Positions 37,515-46,236 of a DNA stretch of 64,000 nt are shown here, piece after piece. The notes beneath the pieces are model-generated. The model made no database searches and had not been told where the DNA came from. It was given only the letters and a program-made list of their open reading frames with translations. This DNA comes from Bacteroidales bacterium UBA1374 (GTDB lineage: Bacteria > Bacteroidota > Bacteroidia > Bacteroidales > UBA932), in the NCBI GenBank assembly GCA_002305545.1, contig DBRG01000019.1:62001-126000 (forward strand), given 5' to 3'. Position 1 is the stretch's first letter. Each line of letters starts with the position of its first letter. The translations under genes and the position numbers were made by a program.

Positions 37515-38210
37515 TTAACGGCGCCTGGAAAAAAGTGTTATATAATAAAATAACGTGGCTAACGAGCTGATAGCTGCCACAAAATAAGTATAAGCTGCCG
37601 ATTTCAGGGCATCTTTTGCCATAGGGTATGTTTCGTAGTTTGTGATCCCAGTGCTGTTGAGCCAGGCCAGTGCCCTCTGACTGGCATTGACCTCTACAGG
37701 CAGCGTGATCAGACTAAAAAGGGTAGTGAGGGCAAAAAGGATGATCCCTATGAGCATCAGTTGCGGAAAAGTATTGATGACAAGCATGCCGGCCACAATG
37801 ACCCACATGACCCACTGTGAGGCAAAACTTACAACCGGGACCAGGGTAGAACGCATTTTCAGGGGAACATATCCTTTAGCGTGCTGCAGGGCGTGTCCGC
37901 TTTCGTGTGCTGCGACAGCAGCTGCCATAATACTGTTGCTGTTGTATACCCCTTCGCTCAGATTCACCGTTTTGGTCGCAGGGTTGTAATGGTCAGTCAG
38001 CCTTCCACGTGTGGAAGTGACCTGGACATTGGTGATTCCGTTCTCCTGTAGCATCCTGCGAGCCACCTCTGCTCCCGTAAGTCCTGAAGAAATAGGGACT
38101 TTAGAATATTTCGCAAATTTTGACTTGAGGATTAACTGTACGATCCAGCTTAGTAGCATGGTCCCTATTAAAAGGATCCAATACATAGAAACAGGTGATG
38201 TGGGTTGCAT
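37515..38210 (-). CDS. Zinc metallopeptidase, YugP-like
   Basis: A 231-residue membrane-bound metallopeptidase. It has an N-terminal span (about 7-27), then TGAEVARRMLQENGI, the zinc motif AAHESGHALQHA (HExxH) near residue 110, two or three further spans, and NYETYPMAKDALKSAAYTY near the end. This is the neutral zinc peptidase family typified by B. subtilis YugP; substrates are unknown. The ATG at 38210 was chosen over a TTG at 38216. Confidence 0.92.
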   Translation of the reverse strand: MQPTSPVSMYWILLIGTMLLSWIVQLILKSKFAKYSKVPISSGLTGAEVARRMLQENGITNVQVTSTRGRLTDHYNPATKTVNLSEGVYNSNSIMAAAVAAHESGHALQHAKGYVPLKMRSTLVPVVSFASQWVMWVIVAGMLVINTFPQLMLIGIILFALTTLFSLITLPVEVNASQRALAWLNSTGITNYETYPMAKDALKSAAYTYFVAAISSLATLFYYITLFSRRR

Positions 38211-38266
38211 TATCAATTATTTAATAAAAAATAGTTAGCAAATACAGTGCCGCGGGCAATTATTTA

Positions 38267-38274
38267 TACCTTTG
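38267..38274 (+). promoter_or_regulatory. -7 promoter box of the M16 peptidase gene (TACCTTTG)
   Basis: A TAnnTTTG match, 13 nt before the ATG at 38288. Confidence 0.55.
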
Positions 38275-38287
38275 CATTAATAAAACC

Positions 38288-41221
38288 ATGATTATGCAAC
38301 GTTTACACAAATTCACAACTGCCGTTTTGACACTAATCGCCTTTGGTGTCATACTATCATGCGGACCCCGTTACAGCTACCAGACTGTCGAAGGAGATCC
38401 GCTCAATGCGCGCATATATACACTGGACAATGGTCTTAAGGTATATATGACAGTAAACAAAGAAACCCCCAGGATCCAGACTTATATTGCCGTCAGGGTC
38501 GGGGGAAAGGACGACCCGTCAGAGACAACGGGTCTTGCCCACTATTTTGAGCACCTTATGTTCAAGGGAACGACTAAATTCGGGACCCAGAGCTATGATA
38601 TGGAAAAGTCCCTGCTGGACCAGATTGAAGTGCTGTTTGAGGAATACAGGATAACAACTGATCCGGAACAGCGGAAAGCCATTTATACCCGCATTGACAG
38701 TATTTCGCTGGAAGCCTCCAGGTATTCCATACCCAATGAATATGACAAGCTTATGTCGGCTATCGGTGCAACAGGAACCAATGCCGGTACAAGTTACGAC
38801 CAGACGGTATATATCGAGGACATTCCCTCTAACCAGATCAGGAATTGGGCCAGGATCCAGGCAGAACGTTTTTCTGACAACGTGATCAGGGGCTTTCATA
38901 CAGAGCTGGAAACGGTTTACGAAGAAATGAATATGTATTCGACTATGGATAGCGAAAAAGTGATAGAAAAACTTTTTTCCGCTCTCTTCCCTTCTCATCC
39001 TTACGGAACACAAACCATTATCGGAACGCAGGAACACCTGAAAAACCCGTCCATAACCAATATCAAAAATTATTATGCAACTTATTACGTTCCAAACAAC
39101 ACGGCCATTTGCCTGTCGGGAGATTTTGATCCGGACGAAATGATCGCTATAGTTGATGAATATTTTGGTTCCTGGGCACCTAACCCCGAACTGCCCGAGC
39201 GTGTCCTGACGCAGGAAGAACCCGTTTCAGGGCCGCTGTCGGCTGAAGTATGGGGACTGGAATCGGAATATGTGACCATGGGCTGGCAGGGACCTCATAT
39301 TGCCTCTGCAGAAGACGCTTTGTTTACCATTCTTGGAGAAGTGCTCAGTAATGGAAGAGCCGGTATTATGGACCTGGATCTGAATCAACAGCAAAAAGTG
39401 CTGCAATCGGGGGCATTCGCCTACATGCTTGCCGACCGGAGTACACTGGTCTTTGAGGGAAAACCCAGACAAGGCCAGAGCCTTGACCAGGTAAAAGACC
39501 TGATGCTTGGAAGTCTGGATAAGGTCAGACGAGGAGAGTTTGATGACTCCATGCTCAAAGCTGTGGTCAACAACTACAAATTCAATATGATGCGCAGGCT
39601 GGAGAGCAACCGCGGGCGTGCCAATATGTTTGTCAGCTCCTTTGTCAACGGAATTCCCTGGGAGCAGGAGGTTCGGTTTATTGACCGGATGGAAGCTGTT
39701 ACCAAAGATGATCTGGTGGCATTCGCCAACCAGTATTTCAAGGACGACAATTATGCTGTCATTTATAAAAGACAAGGTCCCGACACATCTTATAAGAAAA
39801 TTGAAAAACCAGAGATCACCCCTATTTACACGAACAGGGATACTTCTTCGGCCTTCTTGAAAGAGATCATCGCCTCTGCGGTTGAACCCATAGAGCCTGT
39901 GTTTGTTGATTTCGAGAAAGATTTTATGAAAAAATCACTTCGCCAGGGAGTCAACATGGTCTACGTGCCCAACACCTTGAACGATCTGTTTACCTTGACG
40001 ATAGTCTATGAAACCGGAAGTATAAATGACAGGGCTTTGCCCGTTGCATTTGACTATCTGAATTACCTGGGGACAGCCAATAAAACAGCCGAGCAAATCA
40101 GTACTGCATTCTATGAACTGGCTTGTACTTTCAACACCTTTGTATCGCAGAACACTTGCACCATAAGCCTGAACGGATTGTCCGAGAACATGCAGCCTGC
40201 CCTGGAACTTCTGACAGAATTGATTGCTGGTGCACAGGCAAATCCGGACGTATACAAGACACTGACTGCCAATATCCTGAAAAGCCGTTCCGACGCCAAG
40301 GGAGATCAAAGGACCAATTTCCAGCGCCTGCAGAATTATGTGCAGTACGGACCCCGGAATCCCATGACCAACATTGTATCTGAAAATGAACTCAAAACAA
40401 CGGATCCGGCCTTGCTGATAAACAAGATTCAGGATCTTCTAAAATATCAGGCAGATGTCTATTATTTTGGACCTGCAACCATGGATCAGGCAGGAGAAAT
40501 CTTCACTGCTTCTTTCCCGATGGCCGATACTCTAATGCCGGTGCCTGAAAAAGAATATTTCAAACCACAGATCACCAAAGAAAACAAAGTATACCTGGCC
40601 CAATATGATGCCAACCAGATGTACTACTCAACGTATTCGGCAAGAGAGAACGAAACTTTCGATAACATTCCCTATGCCAAGGCCAGGATGTATAACGAAT
40701 ATTTCGGATCTTCCATGAACGCCATTGTTTTCCAGGAAATGAGAGAAGCCAGGGGTTTGGCGTACAGTGCCAGTGCCCGGTTTGCCGAACCGGCCCTGAA
40801 CAAGGAAGGTTTCCCCTATGTTTTCACCAGTTTCATTGCCACCCAGAACGATAAGATGGCTCAGGCCATAGAGGCTTTTGAGGATATCATAAACAACATG
40901 CCCGAATCTGAGAAATCATTCTCCCTGGCGAAAGAAGGTCTGATCTCTACCCTGAGAACAGAGCGCATTACCGGAAGAAACCTACTGAATTATTACCGCC
41001 AGGCAAAAGAAAAAGACCTTTGGACAGACATGAGAAAGGTTGTTTTTGAAGAAGCCGACTCCCTAACATTGCAGGATGTAGTGGAATTTCAACGTCAATG
41101 GATCAGCAAGAGACCTGTAACTTACTGTATATTAAGTGATATTAAGGCGCTCGATTTGAAACATCTTGCCTCTTATGGAAAAGTTGTAAGGCTTTCTTCT
41201 CAGGATATATTTGGGTATTAG
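38288..41221 (+). CDS. M16-family zinc metallopeptidase (insulinase/pitrilysin type)
   Basis: A 977-residue secreted or lipid-anchored peptidase with signal peptide and a possible lipobox (VILSCG). It holds two M16 halves. The first has the inverted zinc motif HYFEHLMFKG (HxxEH) near residue 85 and the downstream Glu in TELETVYEEMNMY near 205; the second half lacks a zinc motif, as usual, but has MREARGLAYSASARF near 820. Single-chain M16A enzymes degrade peptides in the periplasm. The ATG at 38294 is an alternative start. Confidence 0.95.
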   Translation: MIMQRLHKFTTAVLTLIAFGVILSCGPRYSYQTVEGDPLNARIYTLDNGLKVYMTVNKETPRIQTYIAVRVGGKDDPSETTGLAHYFEHLMFKGTTKFGTQSYDMEKSLLDQIEVLFEEYRITTDPEQRKAIYTRIDSISLEASRYSIPNEYDKLMSAIGATGTNAGTSYDQTVYIEDIPSNQIRNWARIQAERFSDNVIRGFHTELETVYEEMNMYSTMDSEKVIEKLFSALFPSHPYGTQTIIGTQEHLKNPSITNIKNYYATYYVPNNTAICLSGDFDPDEMIAIVDEYFGSWAPNPELPERVLTQEEPVSGPLSAEVWGLESEYVTMGWQGPHIASAEDALFTILGEVLSNGRAGIMDLDLNQQQKVLQSGAFAYMLADRSTLVFEGKPRQGQSLDQVKDLMLGSLDKVRRGEFDDSMLKAVVNNYKFNMMRRLESNRGRANMFVSSFVNGIPWEQEVRFIDRMEAVTKDDLVAFANQYFKDDNYAVIYKRQGPDTSYKKIEKPEITPIYTNRDTSSAFLKEIIASAVEPIEPVFVDFEKDFMKKSLRQGVNMVYVPNTLNDLFTLTIVYETGSINDRALPVAFDYLNYLGTANKTAEQISTAFYELACTFNTFVSQNTCTISLNGLSENMQPALELLTELIAGAQANPDVYKTLTANILKSRSDAKGDQRTNFQRLQNYVQYGPRNPMTNIVSENELKTTDPALLINKIQDLLKYQADVYYFGPATMDQAGEIFTASFPMADTLMPVPEKEYFKPQITKENKVYLAQYDANQMYYSTYSARENETFDNIPYAKARMYNEYFGSSMNAIVFQEMREARGLAYSASARFAEPALNKEGFPYVFTSFIATQNDKMAQAIEAFEDIINNMPESEKSFSLAKEGLISTLRTERITGRNLLNYYRQAKEKDLWTDMRKVVFEEADSLTLQDVVEFQRQWISKRPVTYCILSDIKALDLKHLASYGKVVRLSSQDIFGY

Positions 41222-41316
41222 AATTATCATGAAAATTATTTAGTTGAAAAAAAAGGGCCGTTCGTATATGAAAAGGATGGATTGGTTGAATAATGTCCGT
41301 TTCAAAGAAATTCTGC

Positions 41317-41347
41317 TTGTATAAATTGAATTGGACAATTAACTTTG
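41317..41347 (+). promoter_or_regulatory. Full Bacteroidota promoter TTG-N20-TAACTTTG before a candidate small RNA
   Basis: TTG at 41317-41319 and TAACTTTG at 41340-41347, with the 20-nt spacing expected of the phylum's -33/-7 promoter. No open frame longer than six codons follows before a terminator. Confidence 0.65.
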
Positions 41348-41352
41348 TGATT

Positions 41353-41449
41353 AGGATAAATAATGAATGGTTTTTTGAACTAAAAACGTACACAAAAAGA
41401 TGCGAAATCTTTTTTACAGGTGGGAGATCTAAATCCCGCCTTTTTTTTT
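41353..41449 (+). ncRNA. Candidate small RNA or structured leader (about 97 nt)
   Basis: The transcript predicted from the promoter at 41317-41347 folds into three successive hairpins: GTTTTT/AAAAAC (41370-41387), AAAAAGAT/ATCTTTTT around GCGAA (41394-41414), and the terminator stem (41419-41440). It contains only a six-codon frame (ATG at 41363). It could be an independent small RNA, or an attenuated leader of the kinase gene at 41491, which has its own -7 box after the terminator. The 5' end is inferred from promoter spacing. Confidence 0.5.
41419..41449 (+). terminator. Intrinsic terminator
   Basis: GGTGGGA/TCCCGCC (7 bp, one G-T pair, 8-nt loop) followed by nine T. It lies 200 nt past the M16 stop and ends the candidate small RNA. 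Confidence 0.8.
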
Positions 41450-41469
41450 ATTAAGTCCCGGCTTAATTG

Positions 41470-41477
41470 TATATTTG
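41470..41477 (+). promoter_or_regulatory. -7 promoter box of the LytS/LytTR pair (TATATTTG)
   Basis: A TAnnTTTG match, 13 nt before the ATG at 41491; it favours that ATG over the one at 41467, which lies inside the promoter. Confidence 0.6.
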
Positions 41478-41490
41478 CGTATTAATTCCT

Positions 41491-42525
41491 ATGACAGAAC
41501 CTCGCGTATACGAAGTTAACCGGGAACTTAAAAAACTACGCCGGCTGGAAAATCTCACACTATGGGGAATCATAGGAGTAGCTTTTCTCAGCCCACTGTT
41601 GATACAACAGAACATCTTGCCATCCTGGACTATACTGTTGCCATTTTTTATAGGATTGCTCATTCACCACTATATATACGTTCCGCTATTTCTGCTAAGG
41701 GCCAATTATTTCACCTATTTTTTTCTTCTCTTTATCCTGCTCCTTGGCATCGTTTTTTCATGCGAAGCCGTCATTGATATCCTGGATGAGAAATTTGGAA
41801 TAAAATGGACCAATTTAATGCCTTACGAATCCACTTTGCTGAGCAATTTTGTGGTTGCCATGCTACTTATGGGCATGAATGTGGCTATCAGAATTGTTTT
41901 CAATAACGTTAAGGAAAAAATGCTGGCCCACGAGGCAGACAACAAGCTGATGAACTATAAAATGGAATTTCTCCAGTTCCAGATCAGTCCCCATTTTTTA
42001 ATGAATACACTAAACAATATACACGTGCTGGTCGACACAGATGAAAAAAAGGCAAAAGATGCCATTGTGAGCCTGTCAAGACTTTTACGTCACATGTTGT
42101 ATGAAAGCACACCGGGTGCCAAAGTTTCCCTGGAAAGGCAATTGGCCGTATTCAGGGCTTACTGCAACCTTAACCTGTTGCGATACGGTGAAAATGTAAA
42201 ACTTAGCATTACAGTGCAACGGGATATACCCAACGTACAGCTGCCCCCGCTGATTATGATTGTTTTTATTGAAAACGCTTTCAAGCACGGAATCGTATAC
42301 GGGGAAGAAAACCATATAGACATGAATTTCTGGGTAGAACCGGGTTTCTTCCATTTTTCTATTTCCAACACTGTGTTTCCCGATAAACCTAAAAGTGCCA
42401 AACCGGGAGGACTGGGTATAAAGAATGTAAAAGAACGACTGAACCTGCTTTATGGTGATAGTTATAAGCTTACCATGGAGCAGACGCAATCAGAATATAT
42501 TGTACATTTGCAATTGCCCCTATAG
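41491..42525 (+). CDS. Sensor histidine kinase, LytS/YehU family
   Basis: A 344-residue kinase with four predicted membrane spans (about 25-135), then the His_kinase domain: FLQFQISPHFLMNTLNNIHVL near residue 165 carries the phosphorylated His, LSRLLRHMLYE follows, and the ATP site has ENAFKHGI and GGLGIKNVKERL. There is no extracytoplasmic sensor domain of note, so the signal is probably sensed in the membrane. The response regulator follows 10 nt later. Confidence 0.95.
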   Translation: MTEPRVYEVNRELKKLRRLENLTLWGIIGVAFLSPLLIQQNILPSWTILLPFFIGLLIHHYIYVPLFLLRANYFTYFFLLFILLLGIVFSCEAVIDILDEKFGIKWTNLMPYESTLLSNFVVAMLLMGMNVAIRIVFNNVKEKMLAHEADNKLMNYKMEFLQFQISPHFLMNTLNNIHVLVDTDEKKAKDAIVSLSRLLRHMLYESTPGAKVSLERQLAVFRAYCNLNLLRYGENVKLSITVQRDIPNVQLPPLIMIVFIENAFKHGIVYGEENHIDMNFWVEPGFFHFSISNTVFPDKPKSAKPGGLGIKNVKERLNLLYGDSYKLTMEQTQSEYIVHLQLPL

Positions 42526-42535
42526 TTTATGAATT

Positions 42536-43315
42536 ATGAACATCAGGTGTTTAGTCATTGACGATGAGCCACTCGCGCTTCAGCAGCTTGTATCATATGT
42601 GGGTAAAATTCCTTACCTGGAACTTGTAAAGGCCTGTTCCGGTCCGACGGAAGCAATGCAGGTCATGGCCAGTGAAAAGATAGACGCGATATTTACAGAT
42701 ATTGAAATGCCCGATATCAACGGATTGGAATACATACGTTCCCTGAAGAATAAGCCCATAATTGTTTTTGTTACCGCTTACGCCGACTTTGCCATAGAAG
42801 GATTTCAGGTAGATGCAACCGATTATCTTTTAAAACCATTCAGTCTCACTGATTTTATGAGAAGTGCAGAGAAGGTCAAGCAGCAGTTTGATCTTCGCAA
42901 TGCTGTATCATCAGGCAAGGAAAAAGTTGGCTTCACAGTAGAAGAAACTGACGACAATGGGGAGAAAAAGGCTTCGGCAGGATGGGAAAGCGAATATGTG
43001 TTTGTTCGTGCCGATTCAAGAACGGTAAGATTGAAGATTTCCGATATCCAATATATTGAAAGCCGCAAGGAATATGTAGTTATTTTTTCCGAGAACAGCA
43101 TTCCGGTTATGACGCTATTCAGCCTCAAATCCATTGAAGAAAAATTGCCAAAAGATATTTTCATGCGGGTACATCGCTCTTTTATCGTTAATCTGACTAA
43201 GATCACTGAAGTAGTTCAGAACCGCATCGTATTTGGCAAGGATGCCAGCGTTCCGCTTGGAGATCAGTACAAAAAAGATTTTCAAAATTTCCTTAACCAA
43301 TATTTCCTGAAATAA
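42536..43315 (+). CDS. Response regulator, LytTR family
   Basis: A 259-residue partner of the upstream kinase. The receiver domain (1-120) shows CLVIDDEPLA, the phospho-Asp in FTDIEMPDINGLEY near residue 55 and Lys in YLLKPFS near 100. The LytTR DNA-binding domain (about 155-255) contains YIESRKEYVVIF and FMRVHRSFIVNL. Targets are unknown; menA begins 5 nt after its stop and could be cotranscribed. Confidence 0.96.
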   Translation: MNIRCLVIDDEPLALQQLVSYVGKIPYLELVKACSGPTEAMQVMASEKIDAIFTDIEMPDINGLEYIRSLKNKPIIVFVTAYADFAIEGFQVDATDYLLKPFSLTDFMRSAEKVKQQFDLRNAVSSGKEKVGFTVEETDDNGEKKASAGWESEYVFVRADSRTVRLKISDIQYIESRKEYVVIFSENSIPVMTLFSLKSIEEKLPKDIFMRVHRSFIVNLTKITEVVQNRIVFGKDASVPLGDQYKKDFQNFLNQYFLK

Positions 43316-43320
43316 CCGGT

Positions 43321-44211
43321 ATGTTGCCTGTACTGCAAAGTATACGCCCCCGCACACTGTCCTTATCTGTTTCTTCTGTGTTGGCAGGTACTATCCTGGC
43401 AAGGGCACAGGGTCATTTTTCCTGGCTTGTTTTTTTGTTATTGCTGTCAACAGCGTGCCTGCTCCAAAGCTTGTCCAACCTGGTCAACGAACTGGGTGAC
43501 TGGAAAAAAGGCACAGACAAAGACCAGTCAGGACGTAAGTCCCTGAGCCTGCAAAGTGGCAGGTTGACAGAACAGCAGCTTGTATTTACCATGCTTGTTG
43601 TCGCCACACTCTCCATACTGTCGGGTTTGGGCTTAATCCGGATTGCCTTTGGGACACTTCGCGATACAATCCCCATGCTCTTTATTGTTTTAGGAGCTAT
43701 TGCCCTGTTGGCAGCAGTGTTTTATTCAGCTGGTAAAAGACCTTATGGTTATTACGGGGCCGGAGATCTATCTGTATTTCTTTTTTTTGGCCTTGCAGGA
43801 GTGGCAGGCAGTTATTACCTTATCACGTTATCTGTAGATACCGGGGTTTTGTATATTGCTTCGGCAATGGGATTACTTATCACTGCCGTATTGAATGTGA
43901 ACAATATAAGGGATTTTGAAAACGACAAACGCCATGGTAAAAATACTTTTGCCGTACTTTTATCCCGGCTTACCAAAAGTGAGTCTACTGTCCCTGCAAA
44001 GATTTATCAAATGGCCCTGATTTCCCTGGCTATGATCTTATCTGCAATTTATGCGTTCACATCTGAAACAGGGACTTTTTTATTCCTGATCTCTTTGCCT
44101 TTGCTGGCTATACACCTTTTCATGGTAATCAAAAGAGAGGGTGCCTCTCTGGACAGCGCATTGAAAATGCTTATTTTAGGCGTATTCGTATACGCTCTCT
44201 CGCTATTTTAG
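43321..44211 (+). CDS. menA: 1,4-dihydroxy-2-naphthoate prenyltransferase (MenA-like)
   Basis: A 296-residue UbiA-superfamily membrane enzyme that attaches the isoprenoid tail in menaquinone synthesis. It has about eight spans and the two Asp-rich prenyl-diphosphate sites: NLVNELGDWKKGTDKDQSG near residue 52 and NVNNIRDFENDKRHGKNTF near 190. The MenA assignment rests on these spacings and on the phylum's use of menaquinone. Its 3' end overlaps the convergent pgpH gene by 9 nt. Confidence 0.9.
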   Translation: MLPVLQSIRPRTLSLSVSSVLAGTILARAQGHFSWLVFLLLLSTACLLQSLSNLVNELGDWKKGTDKDQSGRKSLSLQSGRLTEQQLVFTMLVVATLSILSGLGLIRIAFGTLRDTIPMLFIVLGAIALLAAVFYSAGKRPYGYYGAGDLSVFLFFGLAGVAGSYYLITLSVDTGVLYIASAMGLLITAVLNVNNIRDFENDKRHGKNTFAVLLSRLTKSESTVPAKIYQMALISLAMILSAIYAFTSETGTFLFLISLPLLAIHLFMVIKREGASLDSALKMLILGVFVYALSLF

Positions 44212-46236
44212 CCGTTTTCTCTTTGGATAGGTTATACGGGAATGGTACATTTCCTGAATCTGAATTTTTAAGGTGTTTTCTATCCGGCGCAGGTTTCTGT
44301 AGGTGATATCTGCATTCTGAAGCTGGTCTTCAGATACCCTTTGCCGTACCATCCTGTTGACCATAGCAGATATGCTTTCCGGGGTATAATCTTTCAGGCT
44401 TCTGCAGGCGGCTTCGACTGCGTCTGCCAGCATAACAACTACGTGTTCCGGGGTCGTGGGCAGTTGCCCTTCATAGGTAAAGTCCTCCACATTTGACGGG
44501 TCTCCACCCTCGTTGCACCAGGTAGTATAAAACGATTCGGTACGGGTGCGGCCATGGTGTGTTTCAATAAAATCGCTTACCAGAGAAGGAAGACTGAATT
44601 TTTTTGCCAGGTTTTTCCCGTCTTCCACATGCTGGATCACGATACGGGCACTTTCCCTGGGATTTAGCAGGGAGTGGGGATTGAAACTGGCGGTTTGGTT
44701 TTCGGCAAAATACTGTGGGTTGTTTATTTTGCCAATATCGTGATACAGGGCACCAACCCTGCAAAGGAGAGCGTTCGCCCCGATCGTCCGTGCAGCAGTC
44801 TCGGCCAGGTTGGCTACCTGTAAGGAATGCTGCATTGTCCCCGGTGCTTTTTCTGACAATTCCCTAAGAGCTTTGTTCCCGGTATCTGCCAGATCCCTTA
44901 ACCGGGAAATGGAAACAAAACCGAAAATCTTTTCAAATAAGAAAACAAGCGGATACGATGCGATCATAAGGACTGAAGCTATCCCGTAATTTCTGAAAAC
45001 CACTCCGTATAACCGTTCTAAAGTGCCTTCCGAGATCAGGTGAATTGCCAGGTCAATAAGCAAATAGGCTATAAAAACGAGTAAGGCAGACAGAAATTGC
45101 TGCCAGCCCCTCCCCCAGAAACGGAATACGTATATGGCAACACTACCGGCAATTATATTGATCATGGCAATGTGGTAACTGTCAGTGATCACAGCCAGTG
45201 GTATTAAGAAGAAAATGTATATAGGAAGGGAAAAACGGGTCGGGAAAAACGAATCCATAAACAGGACAATCACAGGGAAGGGGAGCAGGTACAAGGCAGC
45301 CGGATCAATTTTATATGTTATTGATGACCCGGCCACAACAAGTACAAAAAGGAACAGTGTGAAAATCAATTCCGGAATGTTGTGAAGCATCTTTGGAAAG
45401 ATGGCCTGGATCAGAATAAACAATATAAAAAGTGAGAGAATGATAATCAGGCTCTGTCCCACTATCAACAACAGGATACTGCCTGAAAAACCTATTTTTG
45501 AGTTGAATTCTGCACGTAGGGAGTTCAGGATCTGTTCCGTTGTCCCGGTGACGACTTCTCCCTTGCTGATTATCCGTTGTCCCGTGTGCACGATCCCTTT
45601 GGTCAGGGATATATCCTGAAGACTGCTTGATTGTACTGCAAGGGTGGTGCTTTCGTCATAGAGGAGGTTGGGTACCAGGAATACGGTATAATCGATACCG
45701 GAAGACCTCATTTCACGATCTTCCTGTCTGGACAGTGTTCCCAGATTACTTAGGAAAAAATCCTTTGCTGTAGTAAGCGAGAATACTTCTGTATGGGCTT
45801 TTTTGTCAGCCATTTTTCCCTGTACTATGGCAAGGCCTGTTTCCGGGTTTAGTTCAGCGTAACGGGCATTGTCCATAATGCCCCTGCCATATATTGATTT
45901 GTAAAGGGTAAGCAATTTACCCTGAAGCTCGTCCGAAAGTCCAGCCTGTAAAGCATCTTCTGAGAAAGTTCTGAGTTGAACCGCCTCAATATCTGGTTTT
46001 AAAAAAAAATATGGAGTAAAAAGCCTGGAGATTTTCTCACGTTCCAGGCGTAATTCTTCTTCAGTTTTCAAAACAGGAAAATCAAAGGTTGCGTCCAGGT
46101 TTTCGTACATCCAGGGACTGCCTTTCTGATATTGGTATTTAAACTGTCCTTCACGGGGCAGTGAGATGACCATAATGACCGCAGCCAGGCCGAACAGCAA
46201 TAGTATGATAATGTTCTCTTTCTTTTTCTTAGTCAT
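44203..46236 (-). CDS. PgpH-like HD phosphodiesterase with 7TM region
   Basis: A 677-residue membrane protein: an N-terminal span, an extracytoplasmic 7TMR-HDED domain (about 35-260), seven spans (about 265-450), and a cytoplasmic HD domain with GALYHDIGKINNPQYFAENQ near residue 510 and MLADAVEA near 610. In Gram-positive bacteria PgpH hydrolyses cyclic di-AMP; that activity is inferred here. Its start overlaps the AddB-like gene by 8 nt. Confidence 0.93.
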   Translation of the reverse strand: MTKKKKENIIILLLFGLAAVIMVISLPREGQFKYQYQKGSPWMYENLDATFDFPVLKTEEELRLEREKISRLFTPYFFLKPDIEAVQLRTFSEDALQAGLSDELQGKLLTLYKSIYGRGIMDNARYAELNPETGLAIVQGKMADKKAHTEVFSLTTAKDFFLSNLGTLSRQEDREMRSSGIDYTVFLVPNLLYDESTTLAVQSSSLQDISLTKGIVHTGQRIISKGEVVTGTTEQILNSLRAEFNSKIGFSGSILLLIVGQSLIIILSLFILFILIQAIFPKMLHNIPELIFTLFLFVLVVAGSSITYKIDPAALYLLPFPVIVLFMDSFFPTRFSLPIYIFFLIPLAVITDSYHIAMINIIAGSVAIYVFRFWGRGWQQFLSALLVFIAYLLIDLAIHLISEGTLERLYGVVFRNYGIASVLMIASYPLVFLFEKIFGFVSISRLRDLADTGNKALRELSEKAPGTMQHSLQVANLAETAARTIGANALLCRVGALYHDIGKINNPQYFAENQTASFNPHSLLNPRESARIVIQHVEDGKNLAKKFSLPSLVSDFIETHHGRTRTESFYTTWCNEGGDPSNVEDFTYEGQLPTTPEHVVVMLADAVEAACRSLKDYTPESISAMVNRMVRQRVSEDQLQNADITYRNLRRIENTLKIQIQEMYHSRITYPKRKRLK

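Noticed and set aside
41363..41383. Six-codon frame in the candidate small RNA as a leader peptide
   Set aside because: Too short, and without repeated codons that would suggest attenuation; it cannot be told from chance.
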